From positions 1 to 64,000 of the forward strand of contig NZ_JANKBI010000007.1 in the NCBI RefSeq assembly GCF_024622195.1: a stretch of 64,000 bases of DNA, given 5' to 3'. Of this stretch, positions 9,202 to 17,964 are shown in pieces. Position numbers and translations under genes: made by a program. The first letter of the stretch is position 1. Each line of letters opens with the position of its first letter. A model generated the notes under the pieces. That model was not told the origin of the DNA. It did not search any database and saw nothing but the letters and a program-made list of their open reading frames with translations. The DNA comes from Murimonas intestini (GTDB lineage Bacteria; Bacillota; Clostridia; Lachnospirales; Lachnospiraceae).

Positions 9202-12090
9202 ATGAAAAATCAAGATCATGATTCATGTTCCTGCGGCTGCGGACATGAACACAATCATGAAGAACCTAACAATGAACAAGAAGTTCACCTTCATGAACAC
9301 TGCCACGATGACAATTGCTCCTGCGGACATGAGCACGGCCACGAACACTCTCATAACGATCATGAGGCTCCCGGCCATGAACACTGCCACGATGACAATT
9401 GCTCCTGCGGACATGAGCATGGCCACGAACACTCTCATAACGATCATGAGGCTCACAGCCATGAACACCGCCACGGTGATGATTGCTCCTGCGGACATGA
9501 GCATCACCATGAACATCACCACGAACATCACCATGAGCATCACCATGAACACTCTCATCCTTCTTCTGAGGTTTCTGTTAATTCTGAACCTCAGCCTGAT
9601 GAGCTTTATATAAGCAGCTATCACGTCCCCGGACATCCGGAAGGATGCCAGTGTGAACGCTGTCATCCTCATTCTCAATATTGTGATGTCTGCGGTGAGA
9701 GTCTGGCTAACTGCGTCTGCAGAATGCCGGACGACGGTGTGGAGAAGCACGTATATATCCTTGAAAATCTGGGATGTGCCAACTGTGCCGCCAAAATGGA
9801 AACTAAGATCAGGGATATCCCGGCAGTCAAGTATGCCACAATTACTTATGCTACCAAACAGCTGAGGGTGGCTGCTGATGACCAGAAATCCCTGCTGCCT
9901 GTGTTCCAGGAAATCTGTGCCTCCATAGAACCTGATGTGCGTGTATTGCCGCGTCGGCGCTCTCCTGGTCCTGTGAGGACTATTATCTACACAGTAGAGA
10001 ATCTGGACTGTGCTAACTGCGGCGCTAAGATAGAACGCCGCATGAATGAAGTACTCCAGGGACGCGCCTCTGTTACCCTCACATATGCCACTAAACAGCT
10101 GAGGGTGACAGGCGGAAGTCCTGAAAGGCTGCTGCCCGAGCTTCAGGATATCTGTACAGCCCTGGAGCCGGACGTCCGTCTTATACCCCGCAGCGCTTCC
10201 GCTCCCCAGGAAAAAGCAAGCGCTGGCGAAAAGCCTGAAAAGAAGCTGTCAGATAATGCAAAATCCGGGATCAGCATAGGCGCGGGAGCTGTGCTTTTTA
10301 TAGCCGGAGAGGTTCTTGAGAAGTACTTTCCCACTGCATCCATGATTATTTTCCTGGCAGCCTATGTGGTGCTCGGATGGAAGATCGTCTGGACCGCTCT
10401 TAAAAATATCCGCAGGGGACAGATCTTTGATGAAAACTTTCTCATGAGCCTTGCAACCATAGCCGCCATCTGTATCCAGGATTACGGCGAAGCTGTCGGC
10501 GTCATGCTGTTTTACAGAATTGGTGAACTCTTCGAAGCTGTTGCTGTAGAGCGCAGCAGAAACCAGATCATGAGTGCCGTGGATATGAGGCCTGAGACAG
10601 TCAATCTGGTAATCGGGGAGGATGTCCGTGTCATACCTGCCGGCGAGGCACAGATCGGTGATATTCTCCAGGTACGCCCCGGTGACAGGATTCCTCTGGA
10701 CGGCGTTATCCTGGAAGGCGAGAGCAGGATCGATACAAGTCCTATAACAGGAGAACCTGTTCCTGTGAAGGCAGGCTTCGGGGACAACGTGACATCCGGC
10801 TGTGTAAATACCTCAGGACTTTTAAAGATACGTGTTGAGAAGATACTGGAAGAATCCATGGTAACCAGAATCCTGGATTCTGTTGAAAATGCTGCTGCAA
10901 GCAAACCAAAGATTGACCGTTTTATCACGAAATTTGCCAGGATCTACACTCCTTTTGTAGTCCTTCTGGCACTGGGAACCGCAATTATACCTTCACTTGT
11001 AACCGGAGACTGGAACCACTGGATCTATACTGCTGTCACCTTCCTGGTAATCAGCTGTCCATGTGCTCTTGTACTTAGTGTACCGCTCTCCTTCTTCTCC
11101 GGTATAGGCGCCGGTTCGAAAAAAGGCATACTTTTCAAGGGCGGAGCTTCTCTGGAAGTTCTGAAGGATGTAAAAGCCGTTGTCATGGATAAGACAGGAA
11201 CGATCACAAAGGGTAATTTTGTTGTACAGAACTGCCTCCCTGCCGGTGAAATAAGCCAGAATGAGCTGCTTGCTCTCTCTGCCAGCTGTGAAATGACATC
11301 TACCCACCCAATTGGAAGCAGTATTGTCAATGCAGCCAGAGACAGGGGCTTAGATATTGTACGTCCTGATAACGTGACGGAAATATCAGGCAAGGGCATC
11401 AAGGCATCCCTTCCCCAGGGCGAGGTGCTTTGCGGAAACAGAAAATTGATGGAAATGTTCCAGATAGATCTGTCAGATTACAATAATAAACAGTATGGCA
11501 CAGAAGTCCTCACTGCTTTAAACGGCAAATTCATAGGACATCTGGTCATCTCGGATACTCTGAAGGAGGATGCAGTTCCCGCTATCGCTTCTCTTAAAAA
11601 ATCGGGGATCGTTACGGCTATGCTCACAGGTGATGCCCAGAACAGCGCTGATGAAATAGCGAAAAAAGCCGGGATCGATGAAGTCCATGCAAAGCTCCTT
11701 CCCGAAGATAAGGTGAATGCACTGCAGAAGATCCGTGAGAGACATGGTTCAGTTATGTTCGTGGGAGACGGCATCAACGATGCTCCTGTGCTGGCCGGCG
11801 CTGATGTGGGGGCAGCCATGGGCAGCGGAGCTGATGCAGCAATAGAAGCGGCCGATGTAGTATTTATGACCTCATCTGTGGAGGCGATCCCGCAAGCCAT
11901 CTCAATTGCGCGCTTCACGGGCCGTATAGCCATGCAAAACGTAGTATTTGCACTGATAATCAAGGCACTCGTCATGGTACTGGGCCTTGCCGGCTTCGCT
12001 AACATGTGGATGGCAGTTTTTGCAGACACAGGCGTTGCAATGCTGTGCGTATTAAACTCCATCCGCGTACTCTACAAAAAGCAGCAATAG
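9202..12090 (+). CDS. cadA: Zn/Cd/Pb-transporting P1B-type ATPase with His-rich N-terminus
   Basis: 962 residues; AGGAGGG lies 8 bases before the ATG. The first 115 residues are a His/Cys/Asp-rich extension built of tandem repeats (CSCGHEHGHEHSH units). A Cys cluster (YCDVCGESLANCVC) follows, then two heavy-metal-associated domains with GCANC (about residue 191) and DCANC (about 269). The P-type core has the SCPCAL metal motif in a membrane helix (about 618), the phosphorylation motif DKTGT with Asp about 662, and GDGINDAP in the hinge. CPC in this context is typical of the P1B-2 Zn/Cd/Pb exporters. It should pump divalent metal out of the cytoplasm, with the His-rich tail acting as a metal buffer or sensor. 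A palindrome of ArsR type precedes it. Confidence 0.85.
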   Translation: MKNQDHDSCSCGCGHEHNHEEPNNEQEVHLHEHCHDDNCSCGHEHGHEHSHNDHEAPGHEHCHDDNCSCGHEHGHEHSHNDHEAHSHEHRHGDDCSCGHEHHHEHHHEHHHEHHHEHSHPSSEVSVNSEPQPDELYISSYHVPGHPEGCQCERCHPHSQYCDVCGESLANCVCRMPDDGVEKHVYILENLGCANCAAKMETKIRDIPAVKYATITYATKQLRVAADDQKSLLPVFQEICASIEPDVRVLPRRRSPGPVRTIIYTVENLDCANCGAKIERRMNEVLQGRASVTLTYATKQLRVTGGSPERLLPELQDICTALEPDVRLIPRSASAPQEKASAGEKPEKKLSDNAKSGISIGAGAVLFIAGEVLEKYFPTASMIIFLAAYVVLGWKIVWTALKNIRRGQIFDENFLMSLATIAAICIQDYGEAVGVMLFYRIGELFEAVAVERSRNQIMSAVDMRPETVNLVIGEDVRVIPAGEAQIGDILQVRPGDRIPLDGVILEGESRIDTSPITGEPVPVKAGFGDNVTSGCVNTSGLLKIRVEKILEESMVTRILDSVENAAASKPKIDRFITKFARIYTPFVVLLALGTAIIPSLVTGDWNHWIYTAVTFLVISCPCALVLSVPLSFFSGIGAGSKKGILFKGGASLEVLKDVKAVVMDKTGTITKGNFVVQNCLPAGEISQNELLALSASCEMTSTHPIGSSIVNAARDRGLDIVRPDNVTEISGKGIKASLPQGEVLCGNRKLMEMFQIDLSDYNNKQYGTEVLTALNGKFIGHLVISDTLKEDAVPAIASLKKSGIVTAMLTGDAQNSADEIAKKAGIDEVHAKLLPEDKVNALQKIRERHGSVMFVGDGINDAPVLAGADVGAAMGSGADAAIEAADVVFMTSSVEAIPQAISIARFTGRIAMQNVVFALIIKALVMVLGLAGFANMWMAVFADTGVAMLCVLNSIRVLYKKQQ
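9292..9552 (+). repeat. Coding minisatellite: 84-bp tandem units followed by 12-bp His codon repeats
   Basis: Units begin at 9292, 9376 and 9460, exactly 84 bp (28 codons) apart. The third copy decays into a run of 12-bp CATCACCATGAA-like repeats. All units keep the frame and encode His/Cys-rich metal-binding peptide, so copy number can change without breaking the protein. Confidence 0.85.
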
Positions 12091-12157
12091 ACTCTGTGAT
12101 TTTTAACCAGCTCACAGGACCTGTATATTAGTTCAAGATGTAATCTTAATACTCAGG

Positions 12158-12196
12158 GAGCCGTCCGGCTATACTCAGCCGGACGGCTCTTGTTTT
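12158..12196 (+). terminator. Intrinsic terminator after the metal ATPase
   Basis: A perfect 13-bp GC-rich stem (GAGCCGTCCGGCT with AGCCGGACGGCTC) has a 6-base loop and is followed by TTGTTTT. It lies between the convergent ATPase and feoAB genes. Confidence 0.85.
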
Positions 12197-12279
12197 ATCT
12201 TGTTTCAGTATACTCCTGTACTGTAAATACACTGCTGTAAAAAAACCTTACCGCAGATGGCAGATGCACAGGACATATT

Positions 12280-14613
12280 TTAAACCCGCCATATAAGTCT
12301 GGCCACAGACGCAAACAGAAAACAGCTCACGATCCCAGCTATTGTAGGCACTGCCAGAGACAGCAGCGTCCATCTCATTTTGCCGCTCTCCTTTCTGATC
12401 GTCAGAAAGGTGGTAGAACAGGGCCAGTGCATCAGTGCAAAGAGCATTGTGGACACAGCCGTGATCCAGGTCCAGCCGTTCTGGACAAACAGCTGGTGCA
12501 GTACACCCATATCCTGGATATCCACAAGGCTGCCCTGAGCCATGTAGGACATGATAATGATGGGGATGACGATCTCATTGGCCGGAAATCCCAAGATAAA
12601 GGCCAGCAGGATCACGCCGTCCATCCCAAGAGCCCTGCCGAACGGGTCCAGGAAACCTGACAGATGTGCCAAAAGCGTCACATCCTGGATACTCACATTT
12701 GCCAGTACCCAGAGCAGCAGGCCTGCCGGAGCAGCCACAACAACAGCCCTTCCCAGCACAAACAGAGTCCTGTCAAATACAGACCTCACTATAACCTTGC
12801 CTGTCTGAGGCCTCCTGTAAGGAGGAAGCTCCAGGGTAAACGAGGAGGCTTCCCCGCGCAGTACAGTCTTTGTGAGGATACGCGATGTAAAAAATGTCAT
12901 CAGTATGCCCAGAAGTATAAAAAGCGCCAGCAGCGCCGCGGACAAAAATGAACTCCAGAAGCCGGCGGCCCCCACAAAGAAGATTGAAATCATTGTGATC
13001 AGGATAGGCAGCCTCCCATTACAGGGGACAAAATTATTTGTTATCATGGCTACCAGCCGCTCCCTTGGGGAGTCAATGATCCTGCAGCCCATGACGCCAA
13101 CCGCATTGCAGCCAAATCCCATGCACATAGTAAGCGCCTGTTTTCCGCATGTATGGCATCTCTGGAAACACTTATCCAGATTAAAGGCCACACGGGGCAG
13201 ATAGCCAAAGTCTTCCAGAAGCGTAAAGAGCGGAAAAAATATAGCCATGGGCGGCAGCATGACAGATACAACCCAGGCCAGCACCCGGTATACACCCTCT
13301 ATCAGCGCCTCACATACTATATGGGGCAGATGCAGAAATTCCAGCAGGCTCCATATCCTGCCTTCCATCTCAAAAAAAAATGTGCTCAGCAGATCAGATG
13401 GATAATTTGCTCCTGTTATAGTCAGCCAGAAGATTCCCATAAGCACAAGAAACATTATGATAAAGCCGCTTCCTTTGCTTGTAAAAAGCCTGTCGAGCTT
13501 CCTGTCTCTGTCCGCATATGATTTATTCTCAAAGCTTACAGTTTCCGCGCATATACGCTGGGCCTCCCAGATAAATGTAGACGCAATATCGTCCTTCATC
13601 TTCATTACTGTTACATCTGCTTCTTTTCTTACCCTTCCCAGCTCTGCAAGCGCCTTGTGTACGCCTTCATCCTGCAGGATCTGTTCCATTGCTGACTCCC
13701 CCAGATACTCTTTCATGGACCTGCGCATGCTTTCATCCAGGTCAAGCAGTCTGGCGCACAGCCAGCGTACATTTTTAAAGCCGGCTTCACCGCAGCATTT
13801 GCTGACGGCAGGTTCCAGTTCCCCTATGGCCTTTTCTATATAATCCGGGTAGTTTATCCTGAATCTTCCTTCAGGCAGCTGTCCATTCTTCAGGTCTGCC
13901 ATTTCCTGCAGCAGCTTCTGCAGTCCCTTTTTGCTTCTTGCTGCTGTCCCCACCACAGGAACTCCCAGCATATCTCTCAGTTTATCCAGATCAACCCTTA
14001 TTTTCTTCTTTTCCGCCTCATCCATAAGATTGACGCACACAATGACCGGGACTTCTGTCTCTATGATCTGAAGCACCAGATTCATATTCCGTTCAAGGCA
14101 GGTGGCGTCACATACCACCACTGCCGCGTCAGGAGCCTCAAAGCATATGAAATCACGGGCCACTTCTTCCTCTGCAGAATGGGCCATCAGTGAATAGCAG
14201 CCCGGAATATCTACCAGCTCCATCTCTATCCCTTTAAAGGAACATCTTCCCCTGGCGCTGGCTACCGTTTTTCCGGGCCAATTTCCCGTGTGCTGCCTCA
14301 TGCCAGTGAGCTGGTTAAAAACTGTGCTCTTCCCCACATTCGGATTTCCTGCCAATGCCACAGTCAGACTGCTGCTTCCGCCAGGTTCCACCAGGATTTT
14401 TTCGGAATCTTCTCTGCGCAGAGCCATCACGCTTCTTCTCACCATATAGGCTCCCGGATCCCCGAATGGACTTTTACCCACACATTCTACGGGTGTCCCC
14501 TCCACCATGCCGATATCCTGAAGTCTTCTGCGCATTTCATCTGTAAATTCCAGCGCTCTGACTGTTGCGCTCTGTCCTCTTTCTAAGTCTGCCAGCTTCA
14601 TTATATCTGCCAT
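12280..14613 (-). CDS. feoB: Ferrous iron transporter, FeoA-FeoB fusion
   Basis: 777 residues; GGAGG lies 5-6 bases before the ATG. Residues about 5-75 are an SH3-like FeoA domain. A G-protein domain follows, with GNPNVGKST (G1), DIPGCYSL (G3) and NLMD (G4). The C-terminal half is the polytopic FeoB channel with the two Gate motifs; PCNGRLPI is visible in the second half. It takes up Fe(II) across the membrane under GTPase control, which suits an anaerobic gut habitat. Fusion of FeoA to FeoB occurs in several Firmicutes. No clear Fur box was seen upstream. It converges with the metal ATPase gene and has no other Feo component next to it. Confidence 0.92.
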   Translation of the reverse strand: MADIMKLADLERGQSATVRALEFTDEMRRRLQDIGMVEGTPVECVGKSPFGDPGAYMVRRSVMALRREDSEKILVEPGGSSSLTVALAGNPNVGKSTVFNQLTGMRQHTGNWPGKTVASARGRCSFKGIEMELVDIPGCYSLMAHSAEEEVARDFICFEAPDAAVVVCDATCLERNMNLVLQIIETEVPVIVCVNLMDEAEKKKIRVDLDKLRDMLGVPVVGTAARSKKGLQKLLQEMADLKNGQLPEGRFRINYPDYIEKAIGELEPAVSKCCGEAGFKNVRWLCARLLDLDESMRRSMKEYLGESAMEQILQDEGVHKALAELGRVRKEADVTVMKMKDDIASTFIWEAQRICAETVSFENKSYADRDRKLDRLFTSKGSGFIIMFLVLMGIFWLTITGANYPSDLLSTFFFEMEGRIWSLLEFLHLPHIVCEALIEGVYRVLAWVVSVMLPPMAIFFPLFTLLEDFGYLPRVAFNLDKCFQRCHTCGKQALTMCMGFGCNAVGVMGCRIIDSPRERLVAMITNNFVPCNGRLPILITMISIFFVGAAGFWSSFLSAALLALFILLGILMTFFTSRILTKTVLRGEASSFTLELPPYRRPQTGKVIVRSVFDRTLFVLGRAVVVAAPAGLLLWVLANVSIQDVTLLAHLSGFLDPFGRALGMDGVILLAFILGFPANEIVIPIIIMSYMAQGSLVDIQDMGVLHQLFVQNGWTWITAVSTMLFALMHWPCSTTFLTIRKESGKMRWTLLSLAVPTIAGIVSCFLFASVARLIWRV

Positions 14614-14757
14614 GACATCCTCCGCTCACTTTCTTTCCGCATATAGGCGGACTTATACCTGCTCCCTCCCCCGGAACAGCGGAAGGCCGGGTTCTTACTC
14701 CTGACTGCCTATGTACAGATATAATACTATATGCAGGGTACGGATAAACGTGAAAAT

Positions 14758-14784
14758 GAGGATGCCGCATTATACAGCATCCTC
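14758..14784 (-). terminator. Terminator after the MBL-fold gene
   Basis: GAGGATGC pairs with GCATCCTC around an 11-base loop. On the minus strand this is followed by ATTTTCACGTTT. It sits just beyond the stop of the gene at 14790. Confidence 0.6.
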
Positions 14785-14789
14785 ACCTG

Positions 14790-15419
14790 TCAGACCGTCA
14801 GCACCCCTCCGGCCGCTATGTAATCTGCATGTCCGTGCAGGCTTTTTTTAATTTCTCTGTATATCCCTTTGCTGCAGGAGCCTGTAAACAAATATGTTTT
14901 CCCATTCTCCCGGATGACCATACTCATCTCATGCATGAAGTCCTCCGCCCTGCGCCAGGGCTCATTTACTGTATGCGCCATCCTGGCCGTGGGACGCCTG
15001 CCCTCTGGTTCTGTAAACAGTTCCACAGATTCATCCAGCTTCTGGTACTTGTCCACAAATGTTATCCTGTCATAGTCACACAGGCCGTTTTCTGCTCCGT
15101 AATAATAATTCAGTTTATTGAACAGCTGCGTATAATAGGGGCTAAAAGTCTCCTTTTGTATATAAATCTTCGCTTTATGATTTTCCTCAAACAGACATTC
15201 CAGCGCTCTGCCGTGATCTGAATAGCCGTGAGAGATCACTACCATATCCACCTTAGAAATGTCTATCCCCAACTTTACCGCATTATCCAGAAAAAGGCGG
15301 TCTTTGCCAAGGTCGAACAAAATATTGTGTGTTTCCGTCTGGATATGCAGTGACATGACTTGTCCGCAGTCAGACTCATTTGTAACGGGATTATTCCCAA
15401 CTAATACAGATATTTTCAT
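14790..15419 (-). CDS. MBL-fold protein with a degenerate metal site
   Basis: 209 residues. The start is placed at 15419 because GGGAGGAGG precedes it; the upstream ATG at 15440 lacks a site. The fold signature is clear: an FDLG strand, then VVISHGYSDHGRALE where the metal motif should be, and a later FTGSCSKGI segment. Active family members carry HxHxDH (usually SHGHYDHTGG) and TGCxHxGI. Here the second His is Tyr and the later His is Lys, and the chain is shorter than the usual 250-280 residues. It therefore looks like a ligand-binding or weakly metallated relative of the dihydropterin-type MBL hydrolases. Its substrate is unknown. A palindrome and a Spo0A-like box lie upstream, so sporulation-phase control is possible. 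Confidence 0.65.
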   Translation of the reverse strand: MKISVLVGNNPVTNESDCGQVMSLHIQTETHNILFDLGKDRLFLDNAVKLGIDISKVDMVVISHGYSDHGRALECLFEENHKAKIYIQKETFSPYYTQLFNKLNYYYGAENGLCDYDRITFVDKYQKLDESVELFTEPEGRRPTARMAHTVNEPWRRAEDFMHEMSMVIRENGKTYLFTGSCSKGIYREIKKSLHGHADYIAAGGVLTV

Positions 15420-15444
15420 AACAAGCCTCCTCCCATACATGAAT

Positions 15445-15529
15445 ATTATATCCCTTCCATGTAGTGAAGTCCACTTTCACTTGTGAAATACCTGATAATT
15501 TTATCGATAATCCGCATTGTTTTTCGACA
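15445..15529 (-). promoter_or_regulatory. Promoter region of the MBL-like gene with palindrome and Spo0A-like box
   Basis: On the minus strand a TATAAT -10 lies at 15445-15450, about 25 bp before the start codon. No good -35 is present. The perfect palindrome TTTCACTTGTGAAA occupies 15475-15488 in that region. A TGTCGAA sequence, the Spo0A box consensus, is at 15523-15529. Together these suggest an activator-dependent promoter. Confidence 0.4.
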
Positions 15530-15567
15530 TTATCTATTTTGTTTCTGCGTTGCCTGACTTTTAAGTC

Positions 15568-17847
15568 TTAATAACATTTGCTCCATCCGCAGCTTTTGCA
15601 TACATTGCAGCCGCCTTCAAAAGCGAGAGGTTCCCCGCATTCAGGGCAGAGTATCTTCTTTTTTCCCACGCTGGATATAGCCCTGGGCTTTGGCGCCTTC
15701 TTCGGAGGCACATCCTTGTCCTCTTCCCTGCTCTCCCTGAGTGCGATCTCAGCCTTTACTTCATTGTACATATCCAGAAGCGCATTCCCCACCGCCATAG
15801 GACAGCAGGAGCCTTTGCTCGTATCCTTTGTAGTGGCTCTGCGGACTGTATATGACGGACAGGAGCCTGTAGAATTAAGCTGGTCTATGATGGTATAGAG
15901 ATCAATACCGCCTCTTGCGCTGATGGATATCATACGCGACAGCCCAATCATGAAATTATTGCAGCCGCCTGTAGAACCTTTGCTCAGATAAGTCTCCAGG
16001 AGCGCCCCTGTGTGGGGGTCAAACAGGGCTATACAGTGGAGGCTTCCGCAGCCTGTGATCAGCTTTCTCTTCTTGCCGACCACATCATCATTTACAAGAA
16101 TGATCTCTCCGCGTCCCAGTCCGTCTCCTGCAGTCACACCCTTCTTCTCCTCTTCTGTGCTCAGCACGCCTACACGCTTGCAGCCATCCCTGAATATAGT
16201 TATTCCTTTCAGGCCCTTTTCATAGGCATAGAGATAGAGGCTCTCAGTCTCTTCCACTGTAAAACGGTTTGGCACATTTACAGTGGAACTGATGGAAGCA
16301 TCTATATGCTGCTGCCAAACGGACTGCATATTGATCCTCTCATGATAATCAAGTGTCATGGCTGTCACAAAATAATCGGGAAGATCCCTGTCATCTTTTA
16401 TTTTAAAGTCTTTCATATATTTATCCACGATCTTCGTGTAGACTTTGTAGTACACATCACTTCCGTGCAGCGACTCTGTTTTGCGCTCGTAATAGTTGGC
16501 AAATATAGGCTCGATCCCTCCGGATATCCCCAGCATTGTGGAAAGCGTTCCCGTAGGCGCTATTGTCAGCAGCTGAGAATTGCGGAGCCCGTATTTCTTC
16601 ACAAGCTCGATGGTGCCGTCAGAAGTATTTGCCTGGAAATATGGAGTGCTGATGATATCTTCAATACTGCATTTAGGATATGCCCCCAGCTTCTTTGCCA
16701 GTACGGCAGAGGCCGCTATGGCAGTATCCGCCATGGCAAATCCTATCTCATCACAGAGGCTGACTGCATCATCCTCCCCGTAAGTGATGCCCATCTTTAT
16801 CAGCATATCAGCAAGCCCCATGATGCCAAGTCCGATCTGCCTCCAGTCAGCCACGCTTTCACGCTGCTCTTCCAGCGGATGCAGAGGCAGCCCTTCCTCC
16901 AGCACTTCATTAAGCGCTTTCACAGATGCTTTTACACACGCTTTAAAGCCATCAAAATCAAAGGATGCATGGTCTGTAAAAGGATCACAGACAAATTCTG
17001 ACAGGTTAATGCTTCCCAGAAGGCAGCTTCCTCCTGCCGGAAGCGGCTCTTCCGCACATGGATTGACACCTGCATAGGAAAACTCTTTTGTATTGCTTAA
17101 AAGATTCCAATCCTTCACCCTGTCCCAGAACAGGGCGCCCGGCTCCGCATAGTCCCAGTTGACCTCGGCTATACGCCTGAACAGTTCCTTTGCATCCACC
17201 GCTTTTTCAATCAGCTCACCTGTGGCTTTTCTCAGATAGTGGAGCTTAAAAGGCTTGTTCGCTTTTACGGCTTCCATAAAGTCCCCGCTGATCCTCACAG
17301 ATATATTCGCTTTTGTAACCTTGTCCAGATCTGTCTTCAGCTCAATAAAATTTTCCACATCCGGGTGTGAGCAGTCAATTGATATCATCAGCGCTCCCCT
17401 GCGCCCATTCTGTCCAATCAGCTCTGTCACAAGTGAATACAGCTCCATGAAGGAAACGGCGCCGCTTGTCTCCTTTGCCGCATTGTTGATCCTTGCTCCC
17501 TTAGGACTCAGCTTTGAGATGTCAATTCCGCAGCCGCCCCCGTAGCTGTAAGTGCGGGCCAGCTTCTTGGCACACTCAAAGATGCTTTCAATCTCATCCT
17601 CAGGCGGAGCGATCACATAGCAGTTGGAAAGACTCACTTTCCGTCCCTCGTTTTCCAGACCTCTGTTTGAAAGTATTCTTCCACCGAATAAAAATTTCTT
17701 TTCCTTAATGAGTGAAGCGATCTCCTCATTTCCGCCGCTGATCCTGCCCAGCCAGCTTTCAAAATCCTCACCGTGATTACAGTATTTATTAGTCCAGATA
17801 TCCATCCCTAACTGGTTCTCTTCACCCAGCCATTCTTGTACGTTCAT
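15568..17847 (-). CDS. nrdJ: Adenosylcobalamin-dependent ribonucleotide reductase (class II)
   Basis: 759 residues. The start at 17847 is preceded by AAGGAG at 6 bases; an upstream in-frame ATG at 17877 falls inside the operator. Family landmarks are the substrate-site cysteine in LSNCYVI, the radical-site NPCAEEPLP, TIAPTGTLSTMLGISGG, a TSCPD domain (GSTGGCNNFMIGLSRMIS region), and a C-terminal zinc ribbon with CPECG and CKSCGWSKCY carrying the redox cysteines. It makes deoxyribonucleotides with vitamin B12 as radical source, independent of oxygen. Two NrdR boxes cover the promoter. The window also encodes the class III enzyme at 57250-59631. Confidence 0.93.
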   Translation of the reverse strand: MNVQEWLGEENQLGMDIWTNKYCNHGEDFESWLGRISGGNEEIASLIKEKKFLFGGRILSNRGLENEGRKVSLSNCYVIAPPEDEIESIFECAKKLARTYSYGGGCGIDISKLSPKGARINNAAKETSGAVSFMELYSLVTELIGQNGRRGALMISIDCSHPDVENFIELKTDLDKVTKANISVRISGDFMEAVKANKPFKLHYLRKATGELIEKAVDAKELFRRIAEVNWDYAEPGALFWDRVKDWNLLSNTKEFSYAGVNPCAEEPLPAGGSCLLGSINLSEFVCDPFTDHASFDFDGFKACVKASVKALNEVLEEGLPLHPLEEQRESVADWRQIGLGIMGLADMLIKMGITYGEDDAVSLCDEIGFAMADTAIAASAVLAKKLGAYPKCSIEDIISTPYFQANTSDGTIELVKKYGLRNSQLLTIAPTGTLSTMLGISGGIEPIFANYYERKTESLHGSDVYYKVYTKIVDKYMKDFKIKDDRDLPDYFVTAMTLDYHERINMQSVWQQHIDASISSTVNVPNRFTVEETESLYLYAYEKGLKGITIFRDGCKRVGVLSTEEEKKGVTAGDGLGRGEIILVNDDVVGKKRKLITGCGSLHCIALFDPHTGALLETYLSKGSTGGCNNFMIGLSRMISISARGGIDLYTIIDQLNSTGSCPSYTVRRATTKDTSKGSCCPMAVGNALLDMYNEVKAEIALRESREEDKDVPPKKAPKPRAISSVGKKKILCPECGEPLAFEGGCNVCKSCGWSKCY

Positions 17848-17861
17848 AATGTTCTCCTTTT

Positions 17862-17915
17862 GTTCTATATCTAGCATGCAGTAGTAATTATATTACAACA
17901 TGTAGTATCGTGCAA
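17862..17915 (-). promoter_or_regulatory. nrdJ promoter overlapped by two NrdR boxes
   Basis: On the minus strand TTGCAC (17910-17915) and TATAAT (17887-17892) are separated by 17 bp. Two 16-bp NrdR-like boxes with the core CWANATNTWG lie at 17862-17877 (core CTATATCTAG) and 17893-17908 (core CAACATGTAG). Their centres are 31 bp apart, the spacing expected for cooperative NrdR binding. One box fills the spacer and the other follows the -10, which fits repression. Confidence 0.7.
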
Positions 17916-17964
17916 GAGGAATTTTATCGTTACCAGACGTTACTTTTCCCTCCGTGACCAGTAA

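Noticed and set aside
9292..9552. Regular repeats considered as a CRISPR array
   Set aside because: Units are 84 bp, directly adjacent, in frame and coding, with no unique spacers.
9223..9750. Open frames antisense and in the second frame of the His-rich repeats
   Set aside because: They mirror the tandem repeat of the ATPase N-terminus, and their products are Met/Val- or Thr-rich artefacts of it.
16012..17001. Long open frame on the plus strand inside nrdJ
   Set aside because: It is antisense to a fully conserved ribonucleotide reductase and its product has no recognisable family features.
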